A stretch of 64,000 bases of DNA. Source: Platerodrilus igneus. Its lineage: Eukaryota; Arthropoda; Insecta; Coleoptera; Lycidae. Below are positions 45,452 through 56,509 of the stretch, in pieces (position 1 is the first letter of the stretch; each line of letters opens with the position of its first letter). The notes under the pieces are model-generated. The model saw only the letters and a list, made by a program, of their open reading frames with translations, searched no databases and was not told the origin of the DNA. The translations under genes and the position numbers were made by a program. The stretch lies in the NCBI GenBank assembly GCA_036346225.1, contig JARFIW010000115.1:3199001-3263000 (forward strand). Direction: 5' to 3'.

Positions 45452-46536
45452 TGAACAGGAATGACCAGCAGGTCAACACCTCTCATATTATGACTCTTCG
45501 TTTGATTTTCTATAGCTCCCGCAGAAGGTATTACATTGACCAGGAGGCGAGTTTTTTATCTGGAAATTTTAAATTTTGGCGAATCCTTACTGTTGCAAGC
45601 GAGGGATCTTTAACGTGCGTGACAACACTTACACACGAGACCTCTCATCCGAATGAGGTCCTCCGACTGAGCGTGTATTTTTTGTGAAAAATGCTCGCCT
45701 GACATTTTTCAAGCAACCCGTGTCGGGATTGAAACCCAGGACCTTGGGATTGGTAATCATTTAACCCAGGGAGCTGCCCTCAATCAAACGGACTACGGCT
45801 GAAGAACAGGATAAAGCCCATTGCGTATCAATCGACAAGTGTTCAAGGAAGAGTCTGCGATGGTTATAACCCGTGGGGATGTATCGGATGCTAAGCGAAA
45901 TTGAGTTCCAAAGAGAAAGTCAGCAACATGTTGAAAGATATGGGTGTGATGAACAGGAATTGACAGCAGGTCAACACGTTTCATATCATGCCTACAGTTT
46001 CTGATTCTTCAATACTCCATCCGAAGGCACTACGTTGGGTAGGACGCGAGTTTTTCTTCAAACCTGTAGATTTTTCGAATTTTGTCGAAGCGGAGCAAAG
46101 TTGGGGTCTAAAACGCTCTCATGTGAAACACCTGCTTTTAGTTTAATCGAATTCGAGAACGAATTAGCACCAGCAGTGGTAATTTGTTGCTTCGGCCACT
46201 GAGGTCAGAGGGAAACAACCCAATGTAGCACCCCGAGTGGAGCATTGTGTGGCGGCCCCTACCCAAATTATACGGTAACAAAAAAGCCATTGAATTGTTA
46301 CATGAGATAAGTTGCTTTAGCACAGAGAATTTCAAAATTGGCGCTATTGAAAACTAACCTAAGAATGGTAATTATCCAGCGTCCTAAAGCATTGCTGAGC
46401 AGGTACAATGTCCCTTGCAAAAACCAGATCGATGTGTCAAAGAGGGGATTTTCTTACAAGTAGGCAGTTACCTGGCCTGCTGTAATATATTCTAACGACT
46501 TTGGCAAAGTGCTTAGGCTTCACAGAGTAGAAGGGT
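45452..46536. repeat. About 500-bp tandem repeat, units B and C
   Basis: 'gatgaacaggaat-gaccagcaggtcaacac' starts unit B at about 45452 and recurs at about 45952 for unit C. The unit contains the minus-strand tRNA-like segment at about 45720-45770. Unit C diverges after about 46080. No gene is seen in the remainder up to the solo LTR at 46537. Confidence 0.65.
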
Positions 46537-47070
46537 TGTTACAGTAGGGCAACAATTATACTGCGCAAGTGTTATACTCGCGATATAATTCCCGTCAATT
46601 GTAACTTATACCGGCCATATTTTAAAGGTGATGCAACCACTTTTAAAAGTCAATTTGCAAGCACAATTTAAAACAACAAATTACTTACATCTCAGTGTCC
46701 CACGATGTTTGCAGAATGGGTCCAATTCACGCCTCGTTGATTTCCAGACTACATCCGTTCTTCCTGTGTCTTCTATGCTCGTAGGGGATTAAGAATCACC
46801 AGGTAGAAGTACAATAAAAGGTAAAGATAGAGAAACCTACATACCTAAAAAAGAAAAGACATACCACACCAAGATAGATGTTGCTTGCCCGAGGGCTTGT
46901 AATTTAATGGCGTCTTTGACACTCGCGCACTCCTCCATTCCCTCTGCGCAGGCGCGACTGACAGCGACAACGGGAGTTGCCGTTATTTAATTTAAAAAAA
47001 ATACGCGGGAATTACCTTATAAATTATGACTAAAACTAGGACATGCTACATGCCATTTTGGCAAGTAACA
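46537..47070. mobile_element. Solo LTR, 534 bp, TSD GGGT
   Basis: Ends TGTTAC and GTAACA, flanked by GGGT at 46533-46536 and 47071-47074. The sequence is colinear with the element at 39667-40209 ('gtcaatttgcaagcacaattta', 'ttgtaatttaatggcgtc', 'gcgcactcc', 'aattaccttataaatta'). No coding capacity. Confidence 0.87.
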
Positions 47071-47400
47071 GGGTCAGGGTGGAGGACAAACAAAAGCCTT
47101 GTTCCACCGTCTTCTTCAGCGTGTGAAACACGCCGCTACTGCTGTTCTTCAGTGGCAAAGGCGCTCGTGAGACCGTTGGGTATTCTTAATGTAGCAGAGC
47201 TGATGATGTCGTTGAGTGTGCGGCTGTGGTACGATTAAAACTGTCCGCTGCAGAAAATAGCGTTGTACAAGTGAAAGACCTTTGTTTATTTCTAAGTAGG
47301 GTAGCTTTCGAAAGCAGGCGCAAGAACGTAAGAAGTGGCCCATGGCATTAGCTACTCATCACAACCTCCTATTTTTGTTAGTCTTAGTTCTGCAACTGGT

Positions 47401-47947
47401 TGTTACATGCCAAAAATCGGATATTTATCACATTTAGATTAAGTATAAATTATAAGATAGTTCCCGCGAATATTTTGAATGAACTTGTCAATTTCCGTCG
47501 TCCCCAAGTCGCGCCTGCGCGGAGTGAACGGCGCAAGTGCGCTCGGTGTGACACGACGTCATTAGACTACGAGACCTGAAGCTAATAACATCTACCGGTG
47601 TTGCGTGTCTGTCTTTTCTCTTTTCAGGTGGTAGGTTCCTTATCTCTTACCGTCTGTCGTTCCTTATACCTGGTTGCTCCTATAGTTCCGCTACGAAGGG
47701 AAAAGAGTATGGACGAATGAAATATGCCTCAACAATGGCGTAGCCGACCCACCCAGAAACAACAAGCAACCCGAGATGTTAAGAAACCCCCGTGAGTACC
47801 CGTTTTATTTAGTTTGTGCTTAAACTGTAACGATTGTATCACTTTTAAAGGTGTTTCGTATTTGATACAAATGGCACGTAATTTGCCGCGTAATTGTACG
47901 TTATATTAACGATTGCGCAACAATATGAAACGCGGGAAACCGGAACA
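47401..47947. mobile_element. Solo LTR, 547 bp, opposite orientation, TSD TGGT
   Basis: It begins TGTTACATGCC, the complement of the right end of the other copies, and ends GGAACA. TGGT flanks it at 47397-47400 and 47948-47951. The flanks rejoin to resemble 48575-48600 ('ctggaactggttggacgcgtacc'), supporting the edges. Internal words (in complement) match the 39667 and 46537 copies. Confidence 0.83.
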
Positions 47948-48930
47948 TGGTTAGACGCGTACCTATGTTGTTGCCTATTCTGAGCTAACGTACACGTTTT
48001 CCTGAGATTTCCACAGCCTATATCTTTCACTATCTTCAAGCAATAGCCTGATCTAGGTCTATGTTTCCTCTCCTTTATCCTATCTCTGTTCCTCAATTGC
48101 CTTAGAACGTGTCCTGTCCTTCTATTTCTCCTATTTTTTGTTTTGAAAGTCGTTATTAAATAAATAAACAGTTAATTTATGCTATTTTGGGATTCTTTCA
48201 TTCCTGCTGATTAGAAATATTGTTGTCGTAGGTAGCCCAGTGTGTACGTTTATGGTCGATTTAATAATGCGTGCGTTTTCGAGAAGATCTGTACATCTGC
48301 CTTTTAAAAGTTGATGCTTGGATAATCTACTTGACTGTTTTTCAAATATCAACAACGCGTTTCGATATCTTCGCATATCAAGCGAGACAATTTGGCTTTA
48401 TTTTTTTAATCTTCTTTGGGAAGGTTAAGAAAAATAGAAAACAAACTTACAGGGTGTAATTTCGCTTTAGTCCCAAACGAGCTAAAACTGAGGCTTCGCA
48501 AGGCGATGTCTGGTCCAACGTCTACTTCTTTCACTAGCAATATCGTCAATTCTTATCATCATTAGGTCTTCAGTCCTGGAACTGGTTGGACGCGTACCAT
48601 CATTGTTTCCTATTTTGAACTAACCTACAGATTTCCCTGAAATTTGCACAGTCTGCATCTATCACTATCTGATCTAGGTTTACATCAACCTCTTTTTTCT
48701 TATCTCTGCTTGTAATATATCCCATACTATTCCCCAAATCGTCAATTCTGTAAGACAATATTTCCCAATGATTCTATTGGCTAAAAGTCTGTCGTACCTT
48801 AGCGTACTGATTGAATCTACAGCCTCTGATCTAAAATTTTGAGTGTCTATATGATCGTACCCTGGAAGTCACTCTTTTAAACCGAACAACCTAACCTCAC
48901 TTTTCCGTTTGGCGTACTCTAATTCCAAAC
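47948..48930. other. Two-copy repeat and spacer before LSM2
   Basis: About 47948-48115 and 48580-48715 are diverged copies of one sequence ('ggacgcgtacc..gtttcctattttgaactaac..acagtctatatct..tcactatct..gatctaggtttac'). The stretch 48404-48460 is related to the palindrome at 11101-11301. No gene was recognised. The LSM2 promoter should lie just before 48938. Confidence 0.55.
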
Positions 48931-48937
48931 ATTAAAA

Positions 48938-49370
48938 ATGGTAAAAAATACTTATTAAATTAATTTTTTTCGTTTACTAACGCTTACTATTTCAGCTCTT
49001 TTACTCGTTCTTCAAATCGTTAGTGGGAAAGGACGTTGTGGTTGAACTAAAAAACGACCTGAGGTATCCACATTTCACAACCCCATCAATTACATTTGTA
49101 TTTTTTAGTATCTGCGGCACCCTGCATTCAGTAGACCAGTATTTAAACATTAAATTGACTGATATTAGCGTTACCGATACAGATAGATACCCACATATGG
49201 TTAGTTTGAAACTAAATACGCCTCGTTTAATACTTACGTTTTAGCTGTCGGTGAAAAACTGTTTTATTCGAGGATCAGTTGTACGATATGTACAGTTACC
49301 GGTTGATGAAGTGGACACGCAGCTTTTACAAGATGCAGCAAGGAAAGAAGCTACAGCGCCTACACGATAA
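48938..49370 (+). CDS. LSM2: U6 snRNA-associated Sm-like protein LSm2
   Basis: Exons 48938-48940, 48996-49063, 49109-49199 and 49245-49370 join into 95 codons plus stop, the usual LSm2 length. The start codon is an exon end on its own: ATG/GTAAAA, then TTTCAG/CTCTTTTAC. The protein reads 'LFYSFFKSLVGKDVVVELK', 'CGTLHSVDQYLNIKLTDIS' (Sm1 motif) and 'CFIRGSVVRYVQLP' (Sm2 motif). LSm2 is part of the LSm2-8 ring on U6 snRNA in the nucleus and the LSm1-7 ring in cytoplasmic mRNA decay. All introns are GT-AG and 45-55 nt, with a TACTAAC-like branch site in the first. AATAAA follows at 49472. Two decayed copies lie just downstream. Confidence 0.93.
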
Positions 49371-49471
49371 ATTAGTTTCTAAATAATCGTTAGGTTAAGA
49401 ATTTTTTAGTTAAGTGAATACAACTTTTTTTAAGTAGTTAAGCGAATAGTCAACTTTTTTAATTAGTTTGA

Positions 49472-49477
49472 AATAAA
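49472..49477 (+). terminator. Poly(A) signal, LSM2
   Basis: AATAAA 102 nt after the LSM2 stop. A similar 'ggaaataaagcg' occurs after the first pseudogene copy. Confidence 0.6.
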
Positions 49478-49548
49478 GCGATCGTTTGCTTTAGGAGCGC
49501 ACTTTCTTGTTTCGTAAAAGGGGAGTGCAAAATTGTATTTTGATAGCT

Positions 49549-49890
49549 TTTTAGTATCTGTTGTGCCGTATTTTCAGTAGATCAGAATTTGAATACTAAT
49601 TTAACGTTACATATAGCCGAAATTGGGTACTTTACAATCTAATTTGAATACTAACTTAATATTAACATAACAGATACCCACATATAGTTAGTTTCCACCC
49701 CGTTTAATACCTAGTTTTAGTTGTCGGTGAAAACTGATTTATTCAAGGATCGGTTGTACGATCGGTTGTACGATATGGAGTGGACCCGCATCTTTTACAA
49801 AAAGCAGCGCCTACACGAAACCTTAGTTAAGAATAATTGTAGTTTTATTTTCTGTAATTTAAGCGAATAGAAGTGTAGTTGGAAATAAAG
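49549..49890 (+). pseudogene. LSM2 partial pseudogene 1 (exons 3-4 and intron)
   Basis: 'ttttttagtatctg' carries the exon 3 acceptor. 'gccgtattttcagtagatcag' follows, then 'agatacccacatatagttagttt' (exon 3 end with the donor), 'ctagttttagttgtcggtgaaaactg' (acceptor and exon 4), and an internally duplicated 'cggttgtacgat'. It ends with 'gcgcctacacga' and AATAAA at 49884. Introns are kept, so this is a DNA duplication, not a retrocopy. Frameshifts and deletions prevent an LSm fold. Confidence 0.85.
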
Positions 49891-49967
49891 CGTTGGTTTA
49901 GGAGTGTATCGATTTCTAGTTGAGTCGCATTTGATGTGAAAATACCACCGAATCTAATATTATATTT

Positions 49968-50195
49968 TTTAGCTCAGTATCTGCAACACCTTCGGTTCAG
50001 TAGACCAGGATTTGAACACTAAATTGAACGATATTTGCGATACCGTTGCACGGACGTTGTAAGTTTACCATCAAATTTGCCTTGATTAATACTTACGTTT
50101 TAGTTACCGATGAAAAACTGTTTTATTGGAAGATCTGTTGTACGATATGTCCAGTTGTGGATGAAGAGGACGCACAGATTTTCTCGCTGTTCTTT
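49968..50195 (+). pseudogene. LSM2 partial pseudogene 2 (exons 3-4 and intron)
   Basis: 'tttttagctcagtatctgcaacacc' and 'ggttcagtagaccagga' match exon 3. 'gcgatacc' and 'gttgtaagtt' replace its end. 'attaatacttacgttttag' is the intron 3 acceptor. 'gatgaaaaactgttttattg' and 'gttgtacgatatgtccagtt' match exon 4. The copy decays after 'gacgcacag'. It differs from pseudogene 1 in its indels, so two duplication events or an early tandem array are likely. Confidence 0.83.
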
Positions 50196-51166
50196 CCTTA
50201 CATTGCTGCTTTCAACACCGATAGTTCCCTAGGGAGAAAGGTAAGGTAGGTTGGGGAGATAAATGAGCACTGCACACACAAACGAGAATTGCCGCCGACA
50301 AAATACAACTGCTTCAATTGATTCCTGCTACTGAAGTGATTCGTGTAAATCACTTATTCATCACTCCCATGATTGGCCCATTCAAGTTGCCTGATGCCCT
50401 ACAACCAATTGGAATAGAGGACCCCCACACTTTGGTAATGCATGTTCATAGTATATTCCCGAGAACGATAAAAAATCCCTGAGAGTATCTTATCATACCT
50501 ATACGTACTAAACCATTCTAAGCCTACAATATGAATAATTTAGTGCATAACCGAATTCAGGTGACCTTTAAAATTAAATTATATTGACTCTTACACGCCT
50601 ACCCTTAAATTCAAGACTTGCACACCGAAAAATCTCATTATGCTACTCAACTAATTTTCCGATAGATTTGAGTCTTTTTAGAAATTTAAACAAGGTACGT
50701 TGATTTTATCGTGACAGATTGTTAGATATTTGAGGCGGCAAACATGGCAACTCCAAGTTTGTGGTTTTTCCCATCTAGGGACGAGACCCTGTGCATTTTT
50801 TTTGTTTCACACAATGAAAAATTTACCCGCAATATTTCGAAATATCTCTAGAAATTTTTCAAACACTTATGAACTAGTACTCCATTCGCAAGTATTTTTC
50901 TTCATTGAAAAATGATATCGAACATTCTCTTGCCTGCATTCGTGGGAAGATGAACTTCGTCTCACCCCAGAACCCTGTGTCAGCGCTTACGATTGCAAAT
51001 AAGTAACTAACGCCGAGATCCGTGTGAACGTTACCAATGCCAGGGTTTCACAACGTCAACGAAATTGCGCTTATTAACGAGGATTTTTACAAACATTAAA
51101 ATCAAGTCCCGAACTTCTAAATTAATAAATCTAATTCAAAAAAGCTTTAAAATAAAACATGACACT
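50196..51166. other. Unassigned spacer
   Basis: AT-rich sequence without a recognised gene, RNA or repeat. The 87-codon plus-strand frame at 51065-51328 overlaps the LTR edge and is not convincing. Confidence 0.5.
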
Positions 51167-51759
51167 TGTTATACCCCGGTCACTTGCTATACTATTACGC
51201 AACTGTTACAGCCTTACGCGGCAAATTTCCACCATATTGTATCAAATTATCCACCACGTTTTAAGTATGATTCAATAGTCAAATTTTCATGCACATTTAA
51301 AGTCAATTTACATACACAGTATAAGTAAAGCAAAGTACTCACGTGGATGGTATTTCGTAGCTAAATCTCAGGGTCCATCATGTTTTGTGGGTAGGGTTAC
51401 ACCATTGCTGAGTTTCAAATTGCCAATCCGTTCTTCCTGTGTCTTCTATGCTCGTAGAGGAATGAAGGAACACCAGGTAGAGGTACGATCAGGCAAGGTA
51501 AGGAACCTACACCCCTAAAAAGGGAAAAGACACACACACACACACACACACACAACCCAGGTACATGTTTTTGGCTTGAGGTCTCGTGGCTTAATGCCCT
51601 GCTTTCGATACTACCCGCACCTGCGCATTGTTTTGTGCAAACGCGACTGTCGGGAATGACGGAAGTTGACAAGCTTTAATTTAAAAAAATACGCGTGAAT
51701 TTCCTTATAAATTATAACTAAATCTAAGACATGTACGTTGCCAATTTCGGCGTGTAATA
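51167..51759. mobile_element. Solo LTR, 593 bp, TSD CACT
   Basis: Ends TGTTAT and GTAATA, slightly diverged from the family's TGTTAC/GTAACA. CACT flanks it at 51163-51166 and 51760-51763. It is colinear with 46537-47070 ('tccgttcttcctgtgtcttctatgctcgtag', 'ggaacctacacccctaaaaag', 'ttccttataaattataactaaatctaagacatg'). A CA microsatellite at 51532-51553 adds length. Confidence 0.85.
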
Positions 51760-51984
51760 CACTGTTAGAAAATCAAAGCCACAGTTTTATGCGGAATAAC
51801 AGTCTTTCACGTAGAACATCGCAAAGCTTGCGGTGACAGACTGTTAGGCACCCCTCGATATTGACAGAGACAAGACCTTTCAAGGTACTTATAATTTTTA
51901 TTTTGAGACTGTAATTTATTATTTTTGTATTTTATTGTTCTTTATGTTTTTTCTAATTTATGCATAGGAAGCCACATCCGTACC

Positions 51985-53040
51985 ATACAGTTAGCCGATA
52001 CACTCCTTTTATTGTTACATTGTTATATTATTTTTATAAATATTTATGGTTCTGGGTTGAGACTGTCATTTTATAAACTAAGGTCGGCATTTCGCCCGCT
52101 TTTGTAAGTGCTTCATTAGGACAAGAAAAAGAAAAAATAATAACAATAAAAAAAATAAAAATAAAAAATAAAAGAAATCGTTCTTATCTTTATTATTATT
52201 TTTATAAATATTTATGGTTTCGGGGTGGGGACTGTCATTTTATAAACTAAGGTCGGCATTTCACCCACTTTTGTAAGGTGCTTCATCAGGACAAGAAAAA
52301 GAAAAAATATTAATAATAAAAAGGAAAAAATAAAAATAAAAAAATTAAAAACTAAAAGAAATAAAAAAAAAATAAAAAAATAAAAGAAATCGTTCTTATC
52401 CTTATTATTATTTTTATAAATATTTATGGTTCCGGGTTAGGACTGTGTCATTTTATAAGCTAAGGTTGGCATTTCACCCAGTTTTGTAAGGTGCTTTTAT
52501 CAGGACAGGAAAAGAAAAAATAAAAATAAATAAATTAAAAACAAAAAAAAATAAAAAAAATTAAAAGAAATCGTTCTTATTTTTATTATTATTTTTATAA
52601 ATATTTATGGTTCCGGGTTGGGACTGTCATTTTATAAACTAAGGTCGGCATTTCGCCCACTTTTGTAAGGTGCTTCACCAGGACAAGAAAAAATAATAAA
52701 AAAAAAGAAAAAATAAAAAAAACTAAAAAAAATTTAAAAAATTAAAAATAAAAAAATAAAAGAAATCGTTTCTATCTTTATTATTATTTTTATAAATATT
52801 TATGGTTCCGGGATGGGACTGTCATTGTATAAACTAAGGTCGGCATTTTGCCCACTTTTGTAAGGTGCTTCATAAGGACAAGAAAAAGAAAAAATAATAA
52901 TAATAAAAAAGAAAAAAATAAAAATAAAAAAATTTAAAACAAAAATTAAAAAAAACTAAAAAAAATTAAAAAGAAAAAAATAAAAGAAATTGTTCTTATG
53001 TTTATTATTATTTTTATATTATTTTTATAAATATTTATGG
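51985..53040. repeat. About 200-bp A/T-rich tandem repeat, five to six copies
   Basis: Each unit contains 'tttataaatatttatggttccgggttgggactgtcattttataaactaaggtcggcatttcgcccacttttgtaaggtgcttcatcaggacaagaaaa' followed by an A-rich stretch of variable length (AAAATAAA words). Units start near 52023, 52200, 52410, 52590, 52790 and 53010. The conserved part is very uniform while the A-rich part varies. Confidence 0.88.
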
Positions 53041-53116
53041 AAAAGCACAAAAGATATAAAACAAAGATTAGCACAAAGTCATGCTGCATTTAACAAGAAA
53101 AAGCAACTACTGTGCT
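53041..53116 (+). pseudogene. LINE 3' region, left fragment split by BEL
   Basis: The plus strand reads 'AAFNKKKQLLC' style sequence, which continues across the BEL insertion at 61214 with 'SKTTNIETRKRLL'. The two parts rejoin in frame if one GTGCT copy is removed, confirming the BEL target site. Confidence 0.75.
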
Positions 53117-53441
53117 TGTTAGATGCTTGATGATCTATATTGTTAGTTAATGAAGCTTGATACGAAGGACCTGTAAAAGTATATAAACAAAACTGACTTG
53201 CACTTGAACAATCTTTAATTTGATAATCTTGAAAGTAGTAAATGTGTACAAATTATTTGAAACAACTCGCACGCCATACTTTCTCGGCGGCGGGAAAACA
53301 CCAACGTCTCGCTGAGAACGCATGCTCATAATTAAAGAAAACATGTAAATTCGCAAGCCATCACCAGAGGGCGAGCGCGCTAAATTTAAACATGAAATAA
53401 TAATTCATAAATTAATTTACAGCATAAAAAAGCGCTAAACA
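53117..53441 (-). repeat. BEL 3' LTR
   Basis: On the minus strand it runs from TGTTTAGC to CTAACA. The sequence directly before it in element orientation is the purine-rich 'aaggcggggca' tract (53442-53452), the likely plus-strand primer. Confidence 0.9.
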
Positions 53442-53561
53442 TGCCCCGCCTTGAAGGGTCTAACCTTCAAAGGCAAGAGAAGAAAACCAAATGTGATATA
53501 TCTTATAAACGAAATAAAACTGCACAAAACACATCACTAATCAGAGCACTAGGATGAAATG

Positions 53562-55085
53562 TCAGTAGGGAATGGGCAAATCTTGGAGAAGGAACGTTTG
53601 ATGACTCCAGATGCAGTGCGAATAGAGGCCAGCCACCCTAGCAATCCCATCCATACCATGATGCAGTGCTATTACTCTTCCTAACTTCCACTTGGTGGGA
53701 GGTTGATTATCTTCTTTGATGAGAACTAAAGAGTCAATTTTCAACTCGGATTGATGCGCCTTCCATCTTGTGCGATGTTGCAGCTCCGAAATGTACTCCT
53801 TACTCCATCTTTCCCAGAAATGCTGCTGCATAGCTTGTACCGCTTGGTAAACTGTCAAGCATGAAGCAGGAATTGATGTAACACCAGGGTCAGGGCATGA
53901 AGTTAATGAATGTCCAATTAAAAAGTGAGCGATTGTCAAAGGATCTAGATCGTTGGGGTCAGTGGATAGGGGGGTTAAGGGCCTGGAATTTAATATTGCC
54001 TCTATTTGAATCAATAGTGTAGACAGCTCCTCATAGGTCAAGATGGAGTTGCCTACTACTCTTTTTAAATGGTGTTTGACTGAACGCACTCCAGCTTCCC
54101 ATAATCCTCCAAAATGAGGTGAATGTGGAGGAATAAAATGCCAATGTATATTATTAAAAGCAGTAGATTCTAGAATATCCATTTTCTGGTTCTTTAAAAA
54201 ATTGCCTAATTCCTTTAACTCAGAATTCGCACCAACAAAATTTGTGCCATTGTCGGAATGTATATTACTTGGCAAACCTCACGGGCAACAAATCTTCTTA
54301 GAGAAAGTAAAATGTGTTGGTGGATAGATCAGTTACAAGTTCAAGGTGAACTGCCTTCGTAACAAGCACACAAATAGACACAAGTATGCCTTTGTGGTTT
54401 TATAACCACGACCTTTATGGTCCTTGATGGTGAAGGGGCCTGCATAATCAACACCAACAGTGGAGAACGGTAAAGCAGGCTGAGTGCGAGATAAAGGAAG
54501 GTTTCCCATGATTGGAGAAGTTGTCTTGGCAGAAAATCGATAGCATCTAAAACAGCTATGAACAACTTGCTTAGATAAGTTGCGACCTGAAGTAATCCAG
54601 TATCGTTCCCTAACAATTGAGAGCAAGATGGGATGACGTTTAGAGAACTCGTACTTGGAATCCTTAAGTCTACCTCCGACACGAAGAATTTCATTGGAAT
54701 CAAGGAAAGGATTTAACATTAATATAGTGCTAGAAGGCTTGATTGATTTATTGCGTTTGAGATTGTCGAGTTCAATTGGAAAACTCTCCGATTGTGAGAT
54801 TTTTACCAAAAGCATAGCAGCATTCTCTAGTTCCTTGGAGGTTAGAGGACCATAACGTCTCATAGGGCTAGGATTGCGGCAGTTGTGCACAAAATGCAAG
54901 GAATAGGCTACGATGCCTAGTAATTTTTTAAGAACAGAATGGTTTGCAATGATAATGAAATCATTACAAAAAGTGGTAAAAGACTGGATTCCTTTCTTGA
55001 ACTCTGGAAGTCCCTCAGGAATGGGACTAGGAGGAGGCCATGAACCTTCATTTTCATTCAGCCAGTGTGGACCAGCCCACCACAA
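53562..55085 (-). pseudogene. BEL integrase region (frame broken)
   Basis: The frame 55085-54333 carries the pre-integrase region ('ILRVGGRL', 'HPILL', 'HSCFRCYRFSA') and the first catalytic block 'VGVDYAGPF'. A break near 54300-54340 separates it from 54275-53562. That frame reads 'IHSDNGTNFVG', then 'WHFIPPHSPHFGGLWEAGV', the second and third blocks of the DDE core. The BEL/Pao C-terminal 'LNSRPLTPLS' and 'KWKLGRV' follow. The stop lies 118 nt before the polypurine tract. Confidence 0.9.
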
Positions 55086-55163
55086 AGATGATTCAATAAG
55101 TTGAGGTGGAGAGGTGCCTCGATAGAGTATATCGGCAGGATTGTCCTTGGTTGGAACATGACG

Positions 55164-56466
55164 TCAGGTACAATGGGGCGTTAAATCCTTGATTTCCGCA
55201 ACACGATTACAAACAAACGTTTTCATGACATTAGGTGCTGTGTTGAGCCACCCAAGCACTATTGTAGAATCAGACCAAAGAATTTGTCGCGTGACACTTA
55301 TATTGAGTGCTTTACACACAGTTGAGTAAAGTCTAGCGAGTAGGGTAGCAGCACAAAGTTCCAATCTTGGGACCGTAAGAGGCTTTAATGGTGCAACCTT
55401 TGATTTAGCACATAGTAAATTAATGCGAATGGTACCATCCTGACCAGTAGATTTAAGGTATATGCATGCGCCATATGCATGCACAGATGCATCTGAGAAC
55501 CCGTGGAGCTCTACCTCAATTGAATGGGAGCATAAAACGTGACGTGGAATTCTGAAATTGTTAAGAGTGGCCATGTCTTGGCAAAATGATAACCACCTTT
55601 TACTTACATGATGTGGCATAGGATCATCCCATGATAATTTTTCTAACCATAATAATTGCAGTAAGATTTTTATCAAAATGGTACATGGCCCCAGAAGCCC
55701 TAGAGTGTCAAAAATTTGTGATACGCCAGAGAGAATAGCTCGTTTGGTGATAACGTCAAACGTAGCAGTAGAAATTAAGTACATGAACACATCATCGTGA
55801 AATGACCACAATAGGCCAAGGGTATGTGTGTTTTCGTGTGAACCAAATTCATAAACACCTGGATGTGTATCGACCTTATCGATATGGCAAAGAACTTGAG
55901 GATCATTTGCGTAGCCTAAAACCACCACTGGAACACATTGATGATAAGACATGACAAAGGGTTTTTGGCGAATCGAAACAATCAGATCCAGTTAACAGAT
56001 CGTCAACATAAAAGTCTTCCCTTATGGCTCGGGAAACATCTGGATAAGAAGCTTCACATTCAATACCAAGTTGAAAAAGGCTGCGAATTGCCAAGAATGA
56101 GGCAGATGCAGTGCCATACGTGACCGTGTTTAAATTATACACCTGAAGCACAGAGTGCGGTGAAGATCTCCAAAGAATACGTTGAAGTGGTCTCTGACTT
56201 GGTTCGACAAGCACCTGTCGATACATTTTCTCGATGTCTGCAGATATTGCATATTCATGTTTTCTGAATCGGTTTAGAATTGAAAACAAAGCTTGTTGGA
56301 TAGTAGGACCAATCATTTGTATACTATTAAGTGAATGTTCACTAGCAGTTACAGCAGAGCCATCAAAAACCACACGTAGCTTTGTAGTAAGGCTCGTTTC
56401 CTTTAATACCCCGTGATGAGGTAAGTAGTAAGACATTTCAGAATCAATTTGTTGAACCTTAGTCAT
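55164..56466 (-). pseudogene. BEL reverse transcriptase and RNase H (frame broken)
   Basis: The RT begins in the frame 56466-55903 ('YYLPHHGVLKE', 'LRVVFDGSA', 'HEYAISADIEKMYRQV', then 'REDFYVDDLLTG', where YVDD holds the catalytic aspartates). A frame change near 55940 leads into 55952-55164, where 'LGLLWSFHDDVF' and 'SDASVHAYGACIYL' (RNase H-like) and 'ILWSDSTIVLGWL' follow. A stop between gag (56510) and 56466 and the shift near 55940 make this copy defective unless there is recoding. Confidence 0.88.
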
Positions 56467-56509
56467 ATGACCTAATTGTTCATATTATTCCATGAGCGAA
56501 ATATATTGT

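Noticed and set aside
51532..51553. CA dinucleotide run as a regulatory element
   Set aside because: It is a microsatellite inside a solo LTR and is absent from sister LTR copies.
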